Source: Pleurotus djamor (lineage: Eukaryota; Basidiomycota; Agaricomycetes; Agaricales; Pleurotaceae). Taken from it: a DNA stretch of 64,000 nt. The DNA lies in NCBI GenBank assembly GCA_029747585.1, contig JAPEVF010000138.1, positions 159-64,158 on the forward strand, read 5' to 3'. Of the stretch, positions 50,066-63,237 are shown piece after piece. The translations under genes and the position numbers were made by a program. Each line of letters begins with the position of its first letter. Position 1 is the stretch's first letter. The notes under the pieces are model-generated. The model was not told the DNA's origin, did no database searches, and worked only from the letters and a program-made list of their open reading frames with translations.

Positions 50066-51368
50066 CGGTCAATCTACGTGCCCATTGAGAAGGTGAGTAC
50101 CGTGAGTCTCAGTCATTCGATGGGATTGCTCACCGTTGATTATGAATGTAACAAATAGCTGAGGGATTCTCAGAGGAGGGCAGTGGGTTGCAAATGGTGG
50201 GGGAAAAGATCATGAGAGAAAGTTCGCTGTTGGGTATATGTTGGAACGGGCGGGTTTTTAGTCGGAAACTTAACCTTATTGGCGATCTTGGTTGTAGGAA
50301 GCCTCCGCAATGTCCACAGTGCGGCCTAATTTGGCAGGGGTACATGGCACGTTGGCGCTTATATCGATCTTCTCTGTCATTCTCATGTCAATCTCCATGA
50401 CGAGTAGGGCTTAGAATAAACATCTTGCGCGCCCCGTTGGTCATGGGGCTGGCGCATACCATTGTTTCTCCTGAGATAAATTTGCAGCCTAGCTTCGTGC
50501 CTTATCCTACTTTGATCCTACTTCTCAGGCTCCATTAGTGGTACTTGGTCCTTCCTCTTACCTCCCTCTCAAGAGTCCGTAGCTGTGAGAGCCTTCAGTG
50601 AAAACCCTACTGAAAATTTACTTTTCAGAACCTCATCTCCCAACACGCGGCCACTTAATGGGGTTCAATACTCATCATCCGGTAGATGGGTAATGCAGAT
50701 TGACGATGGGAGATGGGACCGATAAGCCACTTGGAACTGCTACTTTGAATGTCCGTGGTCTAGTGATCAAGGACCCTCGGAGCGGTATCAATACGGCATG
50801 ATGGAACGAGGGAGTCTAGCCGTTCAAAGAAATTGAACGACAACTCAAACAGGTGGCAGCGTGGCACTGACGCGAACGAAGGTTCCAAAGGCTAGATGTC
50901 TTACCAGATCTTGAGAGGGAACTGCGGTCTATCAATCTCCCGTTTTATAGGACATTGGAGCGCTGAAATGCCAACATGTCATCCTCTCGCCCACCCCCGT
51001 TTTTGTGTCAACTTATTTTTGAAACGACAGCCTAGTGGCGGATGCAAAACTTGGTAGTCTACGCTCACGTTCTTTTCACATTTAAGACAATGAGGAAGTC
51101 TCCGTGAGGTTCAAGCGGAGAGATGTGTTGATGTGGGGATGGTCCTGGCTGGACCACACACTTTGATGCCAAGATTCCCTGCGGACATAAGGAAAAGAAA
51201 CGTGGCTTGGAGCACACGAAAGTTCTGGCAGTTCAGCGGCAGCGATGAGTGCCTGGCTGACGCGTGGTTTAAGGGAGCAGCTTCTTATAGATTCTCATAA
51301 CGGTCTTTTTCTCGTCATGAGGCCAATGCAGGATATGCTCATGAAACCCGCCTTCAACGGGCAAATGT
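50066..51368. other. Intergenic region
   Basis: Promoter of copy B, then over 1 kb without a recognisable gene or repeat. Confidence 0.4.
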
Positions 51369-52711
51369 CTACATGTTGGCCGAGAACATGTTAATCGAGC
51401 TCCTAGTGTTACCAGAGCCATCAACGAGTAGGTTGTCCTGAGCAAACTCAGAAGTAAGTATACGTCAGATGCGAATCTGCGTCGACCACGTACCGCGCAA
51501 CTAGAGCCCAAGTTGGCGTTACCAACCCAGCCTGGCTCCCAGTAGACGATTCCGATGCCACGCCCACCAGGGACATTTTGCACCACGTTCCTGATGCCGT
51601 TAACCCATTGCTGTTGGCCAGCAGGCGACCTTGCAATGGAATTCTCACTCATAGTGGTGGAGCCGCATGAGTTGGTGGCAGGCCAGTCAGTTTCCACGAC
51701 CATGACATCCTAATCAAGGGAAATCGATGAGGACAACACCAGGGAAATTCAGCAGCATACCTTATTGACTCGTGATACAGCCGTAGAAAGCCCGCTCGCA
51801 AGGTTAGAGTATGTCGCTCTGGTATTGTAGAAAGGATAGAAGGAGAAGCCGGCTATGTCGAAATCGGATGTGGCGAATTGACCTTGGATGAAGATGCCTC
51901 CATACCACCAGTTGATCAGACTGGTGTCCCAGCCATCTGCGAGGTGGATCATGATCCTCACGGAGCTGGACGCGGCGCGAACTCCATTTGCTGCTGAGTG
52001 GAGAAGCTGAGAGAGGGGGGAGAACCCGTTTGTAGAGATACGTCCGATGGGCCAGAGCATTCCGTCGTTGATTTCATTTCCAATCTAAAGACGAAGGCCG
52101 TGTTCGGTGAGTAAGTGGCGACAAAGATTTTTCTGAACGGTGGAAGGACGAACTTGGATCATGGTAATTGGAGTCCCTTGATTTGTGAAGGCATTTACGA
52201 CGTCACGAGTGTATCTGAGGGACATAATGAGCCCAGGTAGAAGTAGAAGAGGGTTGCGGTCCCGTACGTCCATATTTGAGTGTTTAAACCTGCAAGGTCC
52301 TTCGGCCAAGAGCTAGGGATGGCCTGATGAGCGGGATCAGCCCCTTGAATTGAGTCAATTACGATTCGCTAATTTCAGATATTGACGCTAAAGAAACTTA
52401 CAGGTGTCACTGTAGTGCAGGTCAACGTAAATCGCTAATCCGGCATCCCGAGCTCGTCGAGCGAGAGCGAGTCCATAGTTTAAGCTGTACTGTGAGTTGC
52501 TAGTGCTCGTCCAGATACGAATTCGAGCAATGTTGGCGCCTTTATTGCGGAGAATGTTTTCGAAGCGTTGCACGCTGCCTCCGTCCCGATACTGTAATCC
52601 ACCATTCTCCAGATTGACTACAGAAGAGAAGTCCGCTCCTTTCCATTGAAGAGCAGTACACAGGGTGGCAAATGAGAGCAGGGAAACCAGAAAACACAGG
52701 GAAGGGCGCAT
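51369..52711 (-). CDS. Secreted GH53 endo-beta-1,4-galactanase
   Basis: Cleaves the beta-1,4-galactan side chains of pectin (arabinogalactan type I). The ATG at 52711 starts a signal peptide (MRPSLCFLVSLLSFATLC) and the mature start LQWKGADFSSVVNLENGG fits the family; an ATG six codons earlier is less likely. Motifs: RIRIWTST, GLAIYVDLHYSD, EINDGMLWPIG (acid/base Glu, across an intron) and VMVVETDWPAT (nucleophile Glu), then GRGIGIVYWEPGW. The last exon ends SSINMFSANM. About six introns. Size of about 330 residues is normal for GH53. Confidence 0.9.
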
Positions 52712-53052
52712 GGTGCGGGGTGGTGGCAACAGCGCTTCAACACAGGGATCTTTTTATCCGCCAGCGGAGGACCTTCGGAATTTCATTGGCAAGAGGTTAA
52801 GGTGGTCGTCATGAGGCTTAAACCAATCCACCGCGTAATTCAATTCTGAAGTGCGGTCAGAAGCGAAGCCCATATATGGAGTCAAGGTTCGGAAAGTGAG
52901 AAGGATGTGGTCGACGCGGAATTTTAGAAGTAAAGCCTGGTGATGGCCGGGCCGGTAGTTTTGTGGGATCACGGACCGACGAGTTCCCACGAGCCCATTT
53001 CCGCTGCGTCACCGCTACGCCTTCCCAGCCATGTTTACCTCCGGCCATCATC

Positions 53053-54391
53053 ATGCGTATTTTCCGCTCTCATTCAAACAGAATATTTACTTCAAGCTCG
53101 GGCAGTGTAGACTGCATGGATGTTGGTCTGACAACTGAGAAAGGTGGTGGCTTTCTTTGATTGCGCATCTGATTTTCGCTGACACGAAGCCAGGTGCCCA
53201 GACTCTCATCAATGCCATAGGCTCCCATCGACACGTTTCGCAACTCATTATGAGTCAAAATGACCTGCGCGATGAGGGCTGTATCTTATTATTTGAGTTT
53301 CTTAACTCAGACGAGGGTCGCAGAAATATAAAGAAGATTTCATTGAACTCGAATTCTATCGGTGATCGAGGACTTCACGCTATTGCTCAGTACTTGGAGA
53401 ACAATTCCAGCCTGAAGGAACTCTTCTTGCAAAATGCAAGTCTTTTCTAACGATTCAAAGGTCGAAGATGATCTCACTCTTTCTGCAGAATGCATTTGAA
53501 TGCACCGACCCCTCCTTAGCCGTCTCGCTTGCATCTGCCATCAATTCATCCTCGCTAGAAGTACTCACCATGTCCACCAACATCCGGCTATCAGACTCTT
53601 TTGCTGCTCATTTTCTCCCAAGTCTCCACTCGCCCTCACTGAAAGAACTTCACATGTCAGCCCTTGGTTTAACGCCCCGTGCAGCCGCCACGCTGGTCAA
53701 TTATGTTTCGTCCCCGTGCTGCCGACTTCATACCCTTAAGCTAAACGGGAACTCTCTTGGCTTTCGGGGCGTGCGGAAAATCATCCGTGCCATTCAACAC
53801 AGTAATTTTAGGCTTATCTCAGTTGAAATGTATTCTAATGAGGGCCCGGCGAGTGTCGTGGACGAAACCACTGATAGTACGAGCGAAGAAGAGCACGATA
53901 CTCTGGGAACCTGGAAGCAGAACTTAGAAGCGTTGAATCCCATTCTACTCCGCAACAATCATCTTTCCCGACAGGTCCAAAAGGAGGCTGTTGCGTTGCT
54001 GAAGACCTGTCGATCCCTTCTCTTCCAATCGAGCTCAGCAGCACCCACCCTCCATCAGTTTACAGCGCTTCCCCCAGAACTACAGCTGCAAATATTGTCG
54101 TTTCACTCCCCCGTGTTGTCAACTAGCCAAATTACACGCATCTACAACTATGCTTCTTCCCCCACTACACTACCCGGCCTGTTACCGCCCTTCAGCACTG
54201 GTGGCACCATTCGTAGGACGTCTGCTTCTCTTAACTGCCTCCCAGATCCTGGAACGATCACCCAAGGGCAAGTCACCTGCTCCGAAGGGGAATGCCCGGG
54301 TCCATCGTTACATATCGTCTGTCAGAGACAAGAATCGAAGATGGATTGGTTGGAAGCTATTGGATGTATGTGCTTTGAACCGGAGGTTTAA
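53053..54391 (+). CDS. Leucine-rich-repeat (RNI-like) protein with F-box-like C-terminal motif
   Basis: Starts MRIFRSHSNRIFTSS. After two introns (one with donor GCAAGT at 53436, joining LQN to NAFECTD) it shows repeats of ribonuclease-inhibitor type: SQLIMSQNDLRDEGCILLF, KKISLNSNSIGDRGLHAIAQ, SLKELHMSALGLTPRAAATL and TLKLNGNSLGFRGVRKII. A Ser/Glu-rich acidic linker follows. Further on, HQFTALPPELQLQILSFHSP resembles an F-box start. Usual F-box LRR proteins carry the F-box first. The C-terminal 100 residues are Ser/Pro/Gly-rich and Cys-containing. Function is inferred as scaffold or ubiquitin-ligase adaptor only. Confidence 0.68.
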
Positions 54392-54669
54392 CATGTTCAG
54401 GTGACTTCATCTCGCTCTTCTCCGTGAATATGATACCAACGGCCGCCTGTAGATATCAGTAGAACAATATATGGACCTACTCCGTTGTCTATCTTTACGC
54501 CACGCATCGATTAGACTCGATCTCCAACAAATATTCAGAAGAAGTCTAGTCATTTCCTGTGCATCGTGGTCACATCGTGGTCACATCAGATAGGTACGTA
54601 TGATCTATAAATGATATGTCTATATCAACTCATCAACGTGCTGTTCGCTAGATCCCACAACAACATAAC
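54392..54669. other. Short intergenic region
   Basis: Promoter of the first dehydrogenase gene; includes the tandem ATCGTGGTCAC repeat near 54564-54587. Confidence 0.4.
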
Positions 54670-55968
54670 ATGGCTGAGGAGATACTTCACGAGCTCACTG
54701 CGAAGAATCTGTTCGATTTGCGCGGGGTGGTGGCCGTGGTTACTGGAGGAGGAAGTGTAAGTGATCTCTGTTATCGCAATGTTCCGGCTGTTTCCTAATG
54801 GAAAGCCATAAAGGGTATTGGGATGATGATCAGTTCCACTTTGGTCGCCAATGGTGCGACTGTATACATCATTGGTCCGTCTCAGGAGGATCTTGACAAG
54901 TAAGTAAAGTAACTTTGGATTTGATCTGTATGTTATGCTTCGGACTGACGTGACCTTCTGATAGGGTTGCGGAAACGTACAATGCCGCATCTGCGAATGA
55001 TGAGAACCGAGGAAAGATGCATGGTATTCAGGGAGACATACGGTCGAAGGTGCGAGTCAGCCGTTTTGTTTCTGCAGTCTGTTCAACAACATCCATCAGT
55101 CAGAGGCTAAGCGTCTCGCAGAAGAGATCGGAACACGCGAAGGTCACGTAACGATCCTGTTCAATAATGCCGGAATTGCTGGCGGGCTGTGTAAGCGCCC
55201 CTCGGAGCCTACAGCGTCTGCTTTTGTCGATAGCATGTTCGACGCTATTACTGAAGAAAGCTTTGACAACGTTTTCCGTACCAACGCTGTTGGCGCTTAT
55301 TGGATGAGTATTGCATTTCTCCCACTTCTGGAGAAATGGAAGTCTGTGGATTCCCCCGCTGCGAAGAAGTTTGTCCCTCAGATCGTTATGACGAGTAGTA
55401 TGAATGGCTGGACCAAGGTGCGTTCTTATGCCTTCTTCTTTCTTTCTGAGCCTAAATAGCTTTTAGGACTCGGCTACTGCAGGATTTTCGTACGCTTACA
55501 TGTTCTCCAAGAGTGCCATTGGCCAGTTCACTTCAACGTTGGCCAATGAGCTCATACCCCTGGGTATTAGGGTGAATGGCATCGCCCCTGGTAAGCCTCT
55601 CCTATCAAGACGTCAAAGATTGCTAACGCACCCACCCAGGTCTCTTTCCAACTGAGGTTTGGCTGGTCTCCTATCAATTCACGGCGGTTCTGATACTCCA
55701 AAAATAGATGACCCTTGGTCAGAAATCTGATAACTGCGGCGTCTCGAATTTCCCACCCAATCCACAGTGGCCATTCGCGATCCCCTCTGGAGCTCAAGGT
55801 GGGACGAGAGCTGATATTGGGACCTTGGCTCTGTTCCTCGTTGCTAACCATTACGTCAATGGCGAGACCGTACTGATAGATGGCGGCGTAAGTTCTGCCA
55901 TTCTTCAACGGTCCACAATTGACTCACAGCTTTTACAGACTCTCCTCAAGCACCCTTCTACCTACTGA
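54670..55968 (+). CDS. Short-chain dehydrogenase/reductase, tandem copy 1
   Basis: NAD(P)-dependent oxidoreductase of the classical SDR fold, often labelled rhamnolipid-type 3-oxoacyl reductase in mushroom genomes. Starts MAEEILHELTAKNLFDLRG; cofactor motif VTGGGS|GIGMM split by an intron, ILFNNAGIAGG, catalytic MTSSMNGWTK with Ser, and YMFSKSAIG (Y-x3-K). Later LGIRVNGIAPG|LFPTE and a variable segment, then GTLALFLVANHYVNGETVLIDGG and the last short exon ending LLKHPSTY. Seven short introns. Two more copies follow at 59402 and 63238. Confidence 0.88.
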
Positions 55969-56185
55969 TGCTATGAATGTGCTAGTTTTACCTTTGCTTT
56001 GATTTCAATGAACTTCAACCCTTCCCTCACTTCCGATTGATCCGAGTGAGCCGTCTCTCAAGAGAAGCTTACGACTATCACCGGCACCTTTGATGAGTAC
56101 CTGGCTCCTCTGTGGGATCAAACATCTACCATTCCTGGGAACGTTTCTCATACTCTACAGTCGACGATGAGGTCACCGATTAGTA

Positions 56186-56361
56186 AGTACAAGATTGGCC
56201 TCGCGTCGCTTCGGCAGGTCCTTATGTCTTCAAAATGAGACCATCAATGAACTTTGTACTTTGAGGAAGTCATCGACACAGAAGCAAATACTGCAAGAAA
56301 ATCCACTGCAATACGCATCAAGGGGCATCAAGGCTCAACGTTTCAACATTGAATATGAGGT
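56186..56361 (+). repeat. Direct repeat, left copy (flanks HNH gene)
   Basis: The first 54 nt (starting AGTACAAGATT) match 58285 onward with 4 mismatches; TCATCGACACAGAAGCAAAT, GCATCAAGGCTCA and CAACATTGA are also shared with the right copy, which is longer through insertions. Confidence 0.75.
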
Positions 56362-56797
56362 ATGAGGTTCACTGAACACTAGCGACCGCCTATGGCGCTT
56401 AATGTACCTTGCTTGCACTTGTTCAACCTGGCAATTCCGAGCACGGTCTTGTTGATCTTGTATTCTCTACTAGTATATATTCTCAGAGAACCAACCGAGC
56501 GTTCTCAACGTACGAATTGTGATTGGTTATCTACTCGGACACGCTGCGAATTGGGTACATAACCTAGGACTGCGATGGATGAATTGTACGTTTGGAGGAT
56601 TGAGCAAGGACCGTCGTTGTTCGTCCCATCACTCCCTTATGATAAGGAGAGAGGAAACCCATTCAAGCGACGGGCTCATTGAAGTCGGGCGGTCGTTGGG
56701 CGGTCGTCACAGTTACGGTTCATCCCCTCTGATCAAATGACCGTGAGAATAGATATCGCGAGCCCAGAGTCACAAATGAAATCATCCTTGGACAAAC
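56362..56797. other. Intergenic region upstream of HNH gene
   Basis: A frame at 56519-56740 (+) is not supported by any resemblance. Likely promoter sequence. Confidence 0.4.
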
Positions 56798-58209
56798 TTG
56801 ACCACAACCATGTCTCATCCTACGCCGCCACAACCTCTGCCCAGCACTTTCGAACCGAAAGCAGACGGCATTGCCAGCTTCTGCCATCAAGCTTACGCCA
56901 GAATACTGGAGACAGAGAGACAGTTCATCACGGAACAGAAGACGGATGCAGAGATGGCACCGCTGCGTGTTTTGGGCTACCTTCTCCAAGAACAACTCGA
57001 TACCACAGGTATCAACAAGCTCGCCAAAGCCATCAACAGTGCTCGCGACGACCTCCTCATTCCGCTCGGTCGCTACTACATCAAATACTTCATCCGCATT
57101 TGTACGCTCTCTCCTTCGTATATCATGTCAACATGTCCTCAAATTTTCGCTGCTAGTTCGTCGAAATCAGGGACCCACCCCTCAACCCTCTTACCACCCC
57201 TCTCGGGGATCCTTCGATATTGCTCGGGAACTGTTCCTTATCTTCCGCATGGAGCCAGGGAGCCTATCACATCCCCAGGCTCGCAAGTTGGTATGTCCAT
57301 ACGCCTCCAGCGGCTGTTCCGATTTCTGATGCCTCGGACTAGGTTCTTGATAGGGATAATCACCGAAGTCTGATTACGCGTGCCTACAGTATAGATGATA
57401 TCTCTGAGGCCTCCAATGCATTCCACGAAAACAACATCTCGCGCGAAGTCCTGGAGGCCGCCCATATCATTCCGGCGTACCTAGCAAATATCAATGCAAA
57501 TGAACTTGAAGAAGCACAAGAAGCGGCACTTGAAGCCCTGATTGATTTCAACGTGACTGACCCACCCAGGGTAAACATTTTAATCCTTATAATACCAATT
57601 CATATGTTTATCCGTCCTATATTTTAGGCCCACAAACGCTCGACTATGTGGACTATGCTTCATTACTTCGGAGGATCTGATGTTTACGATGAACTTGCCG
57701 GAAACCTCATCCATACCCCATCCAACCTCTTGACTCTTGGAACCGCTCAACACGCCCTTTTCGATTCCTTTCGCCTTTGGTTTGAGCCTACGGTTAGATG
57801 ATTATCTCAAACACTTGAAAATCCTACTGATCTGTATCGTAACCAGTATATTGATGGAAAACAACAATGGGAGATCTGCCACCCCCCTGGCCGGGAGTCC
57901 CTCCGCACACGAGGAGCTGATGGCCTTGTTTCCTTCACTTCATTCTCGGATAAGCCTTTGGATGGTCATCCTCAAATGATTATCCCTGCTCCTAATTCGA
58001 GGTACCTTGGACTTCATGCCGCCTGTTGTCGAGTGGCTTGGATGTCCGGCGCAGCGCATCTCCTCAATGATGCATTTTCCCCTCCTCCGGATAGTTATGG
58101 TTTCGTTCTTTCCAGCGATCTCCTCCAAATGACCTCCACTCGTCTACAATACGATTTTGAAGGACCAAAGGTGTTGAACATGATGAAGCACCTCTCGGTC
58201 AATGCATAG
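56798..58209 (+). CDS. HNH-nuclease-type domain protein
   Basis: Start at 56798 (MTTTMSHPTPP) or 56810. The N-terminal part is helical (SFCHQAYARILETERQFIT, EQLDTTGINKLAKAINSARD). Exons then join through RRNQGPTPQPSYHP, GSFDIARELFLIF and VLDRDNHRSLITRAYSI. The HNH-type core follows: EVLEAAHIIPAYL (His), HTPSNLLTLGTAQHALFD (Asn and His), as in fungal members of the HNH_2 group. In this family VLxRDxxRC is usual; here the Cys is replaced by Ser (HRSL). The C-terminal domain ends SVNA. Basidiomycetes carry many such genes, function unknown. Confidence 0.75.
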
Positions 58210-58284
58210 TGGTGATTCTTCTCTTGATCATTCCCCTGATTTGAAGGGGAGACTACATAGTTTTGTACGTACATAAACTAATAG

Positions 58285-58530
58285 AGTACAAGATTTGCCT
58301 CGCGTCGCTTCGGCAGGTCTTTATGTCTTCAGGATGAGAGTGTCAACGAACTTTGTTATTCTTGGCAAACCCAAGAAGCAGAATGGACTCCAAGGAAGTT
58401 ATCGACACAGAAGCAAATATTGCAAGTAACTCCCAAGTAACTCCATACCTACTCACTGCAATATGCATCAAGAGGCATCAAGGCTCAGCGCTGCGCGCTG
58501 CGCTCAACGTTCAACATTGACTATGAAGTT
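58285..58530 (+). repeat. Direct repeat, right copy (flanks HNH gene)
   Basis: Starts AGTACAAGATT as the left copy. Carries extra segments, including a repeated AACTCCCAAGTAACTCC-like part and GCGCTGCGCGCTGCGCTC near 58490. Same orientation as the left copy, about 2.1 kb apart. Confidence 0.7.
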
Positions 58531-58642
58531 TATTCAGTGTTAGTCGGGTATGACTGATACAGAGTGTAGAGTGCCTGTTGTGATGACTGAGTTTGCTGAC
58601 GAAATTGAAATGAATTTGAAATTGTGACTCGCTACATCTGCT

Positions 58643-58838
58643 TATGGCNGTTTCGGAAAACGTTGAGAATTGAGTTTTTTCGTTTGTATTCAATCTGAGT
58701 TCAATTCTCGCCTTATTTGGAGATTTTCACAGCCACCGTTTGATACTTAGCCGTGGGGAATCTCCAAATTTAGAAATAAATCGACCCTCGAACTTCGAAA
58801 AAAANCGCCAATTCTCAACGTTTTCCGAAACAGCTGTA
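58643..58838. mobile_element. Mariner-type MITE-like element, about 196 bp
   Basis: A 23-nt inverted repeat at 58650-58672 and 58809-58831 is perfect. Outside it, ends read TATGGCNG and CAGCTGTA, so with TA target duplication the ends are TA-CAGC-type with two differences. No coding capacity. One N in the left end and one in the right half. Confidence 0.7.
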
Positions 58839-58902
58839 AGATACGAGTAATACTCTAAAAGTGGTACTAATCACTCCGGAGAACAAAAAAATTAAGGAAG
58901 AC

Positions 58903-59269
58903 TTACAGCCGTTTGCATATATAATGGCAGTCGATCGAAAAAAAGATCAATTGAGAATTCGGCTGACTTAGAAAAATTCGGCTAAATTGCGCAAAGCCGT
59001 ATCTCAAAGGTGGATGTCCCATCGCTGGAGCTAAATGAAATACAGGTGAATAACTCATCTCGTATACATCTTACCTCCTTGCACAAGCCTTTTGGAAGTC
59101 TCCATTTGCGTCGCGAAGGAGTTGCAAAGGAAAGGGGCCACTTGGGGGAATCAGGGGCCGTGATTCAGAGCGGATTACTAAGCTTTTTGGCCGAATTTTT
59201 CTAAGTCAGCCGAATTCTCAATCGATCTTTTTTTCGATCGACTGCCATTATATATGCAAACGGCTGTAA
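58903..59269. mobile_element. Mariner-type MITE-like element, about 365 bp with 80-bp inverted repeats
   Basis: 58903-58982 and 59190-59269 are inverted copies with one mismatch in 80 nt. The outer end is TTACAGCCGTTTGC. TA on both sides (58904-58905, 59267-59268) is compatible with a TA target duplication. The 207-nt centre has no open frame of note. The high identity of the arms suggests recent insertion. Ends resemble the element at 58643 (CAGC-T/C-GTTT). Confidence 0.85.
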
Positions 59270-59401
59270 ATTAGGCCTTAAATTAAATACTTATCTTGGG
59301 CTGTGGGAAATCTTTCTATAAACTTAACAGCCGGCGGCATAAATCCAAGCTTTAAGTACTGAGACACTGGATAGTGACCGACATTTGCCGAGGACCCCAC
59401 A

Positions 59402-60685
59402 ATGGCTGATTCTATCTTGAAAGAGCTCACTGCGAGCAGCGTCTTTGACCTTCAAGGCGTTGTTGCTGTTGTCACCGGTGGAGGAACAGTGCGTCTTTTC
59501 GATATTAAGACTGGATTGGGCCACTGATGGCTCTACAGGGCATTGGGTTGATGATCACGTCGACTTTGGTAGCAAATGGCGCAACTGTGTATATTATTGG
59601 ACCGAAGCAGGCTCAGCTCGACAGGTATGGCGTTCATCTAATGTCTCTAGCGCTAGAGACACTGACTGACCTTCTTTAGCATCGCAAATGTGTACAACGC
59701 TGCATCAAGCGACCCCAAGAAGGGAAAGATTTACGCGCTTGAGGGCGACATTCGGCTCAAAGTATGTCATCTCTCTTCCGCAACGCTGATGTCGGCTGAA
59801 ACCTCCGCAAAGTCAGAGGCCAAGCGACTGGCAGATGAGATCGGAAAGCGGGAGAAGTATGTGACCGCACTCTTTAACAATGCTGGTATCTTGGTTGGTG
59901 CCTTCGAAAAACCCAAAGAAGCGACAGCCGCGTCATTCGTAGCCAATCTTTTTGATGCTGTTGAACCGGAAGCCTTTGACGATTCTCTGAGGACGAACAC
60001 GTTTGGCGCTTATTGGATGAGCATTGCCTTCCTTCCCCTCCTCGAAAAATGGAAGCAATCGAGTGACTCCGTCACCAAAAGGTTTGTTCCGCAGATTATA
60101 ATGACCAGCAGCATGAATGGATGGACAAAGGTGGCGTTCCTGGCGACTTCCATAAATGTCCTCACCCTCACCTGTCTTTACACAGGATTCTGCCACAGCC
60201 GGCTTTTCCTATCCATACCTCTTCTCCAAGAGCGCCATAGGACATTTCACATCTTCACTCGCGCATGAACTACTTCCACTGGGCATAAGAGTCAATGGGA
60301 TTGCTCCTGGTAAGTTGCAGAACCACATGGTTTCGTAGATAAGCTGATCGCCGCCGTAGGTCTCTTCCCAACTGAGGTTCGCCTATGTCTTTGGTCCTTG
60401 AAGCCATCTCACGTACGCTTCTCAGATGTCCGCGCCGGGAAGCATTGATCAGCATGGAGTATCCCACCTCAAATATTCGTATGATTTCATCATTCCAGCC
60501 GAACGTGGGTATGGCACGAGGTCCGACATGGGTACTCTTGCCCTGTTCCTCGTTGCCAATCACTTTGTCAATGGCGAGACGGTGCTCATTGATGGAGGCG
60601 TACGTCATTTTTGTATTTAACAAATGCTGGTCTCCATCTAACCACTAGGACACAGACACTTCTGAAGCACCCTTCGTCGTTCTGA
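59402..60685 (+). CDS. Short-chain dehydrogenase/reductase, tandem copy 2
   Basis: Paralogue of the genes at 54670 and 63238. MADSILKELTASSVFDLQG, VTGGGT|GIGLM cofactor motif, ALFNNAGILVGAFEKPKEA, FGAYWMSIAFLPLLEKW, MTSSMNGWTK, YLFSKSAIGHF (Y-x3-K) and VNGIAPG. A variable C-terminal segment reads MSAPGSIDQHGVSHLKYSYDF before GTLALFLVANHFVNGETVLIDGG and LLKHPSSF. The intron after LFPTE ends at 60424. Same number and placement of introns as copy 1. The substrate loop near residues 215-250 differs most between copies. Confidence 0.88.
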
Positions 60686-60847
60686 AAGGCAGTAGAACAC
60701 CCAGTCGAAGTAAATCGCAGCAGTCGTATCTAACCTTGCAATGTTACACGCCAAACTGTAGGCTAGTCTTCCCTTGCGTGATGAAGAGGCGTAATCTCAC
60801 AAGGTTGACAAGGTGCGATTTTTAACCTTCCCATCACTCGTCGCACA

Positions 60848-62604
<1,757 letters not shown>

Positions 62605-63148
62605 GGAAAAGTAGCTGATAAGCTAGTATGTTCTATAAATCTTCGAAATGTATATAAACCTGCGCAGTCTATCTATAGGCGNAGGGGGATATTTGTGGCT
62701 GGGGCTAATGGCCTTGTGCATTGCGGATTCAACGGCGGCGCCTTTGTAGTGCGTCTGATCAACGTGAACTCATTCAGTGAATTACACAAGCCCATATAGA
62801 GGCCCCCTGCTTGGATGGATGCTTGAATGAATGTTCGGAATTTGGAGATACTTATTTGCCTATGCTTGGGGGAAGAACAAGTCCATAGACATGGGTGGCA
62901 TTGACGGGTTGTGGTGGTTGAACGTAACCTTCACGAATAGGAACGTTCGACATCATTATCGCGAGCTGGGCTCTGAGGCAGGTCGAATTGGTGGTTGTGG
63001 TCCAAGATGTTGAGCATTGAAATATTGACTGGTCACAGGGGCCTCCTGTTGAAGTGTCCCTGATCCACGAAGGGCTTCTGGAACTCACGCTCGCGCTCAA
63101 TCTTTCGCTCCACTGAGTCGATGCGAGCACCGGGTGTAACTTCAGCCA
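62605..63148. other. Xylanase 3' flank and possible small gene
   Basis: One N at 62682. Minus-strand frames below overlap the possible small gene at 62852-63149. Confidence 0.4.
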
Positions 63149-63149
63149 T
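62852..63149 (-). CDS. Possible small protein, divergent from SDR3
   Basis: From the ATG at 63149 reads MAEVTPGARIDSVERKIERE, then either stops unspliced after 38 residues or uses the donor GTGAGT and acceptor CAACAG to continue in one of two frames. The charged helical start looks protein-like, but no family is recognised. It would share an 88-bp promoter with the third dehydrogenase. Confidence 0.3.
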
Positions 63150-63237
63150 GATTTGATGATGGCTTAATAAGTGAGACTATAAGTACTTATAAATGTTGTG
63201 AAATTCACTCATCGTCCCTGACCCACAATCCCCCAGA

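Larger units (their letters stand above)
58210..59401. other. Element-filled intergenic region
   Basis: Holds the right direct repeat and the two MITE-like elements. The last 130 bp are the promoter of the second dehydrogenase. Confidence 0.6.
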
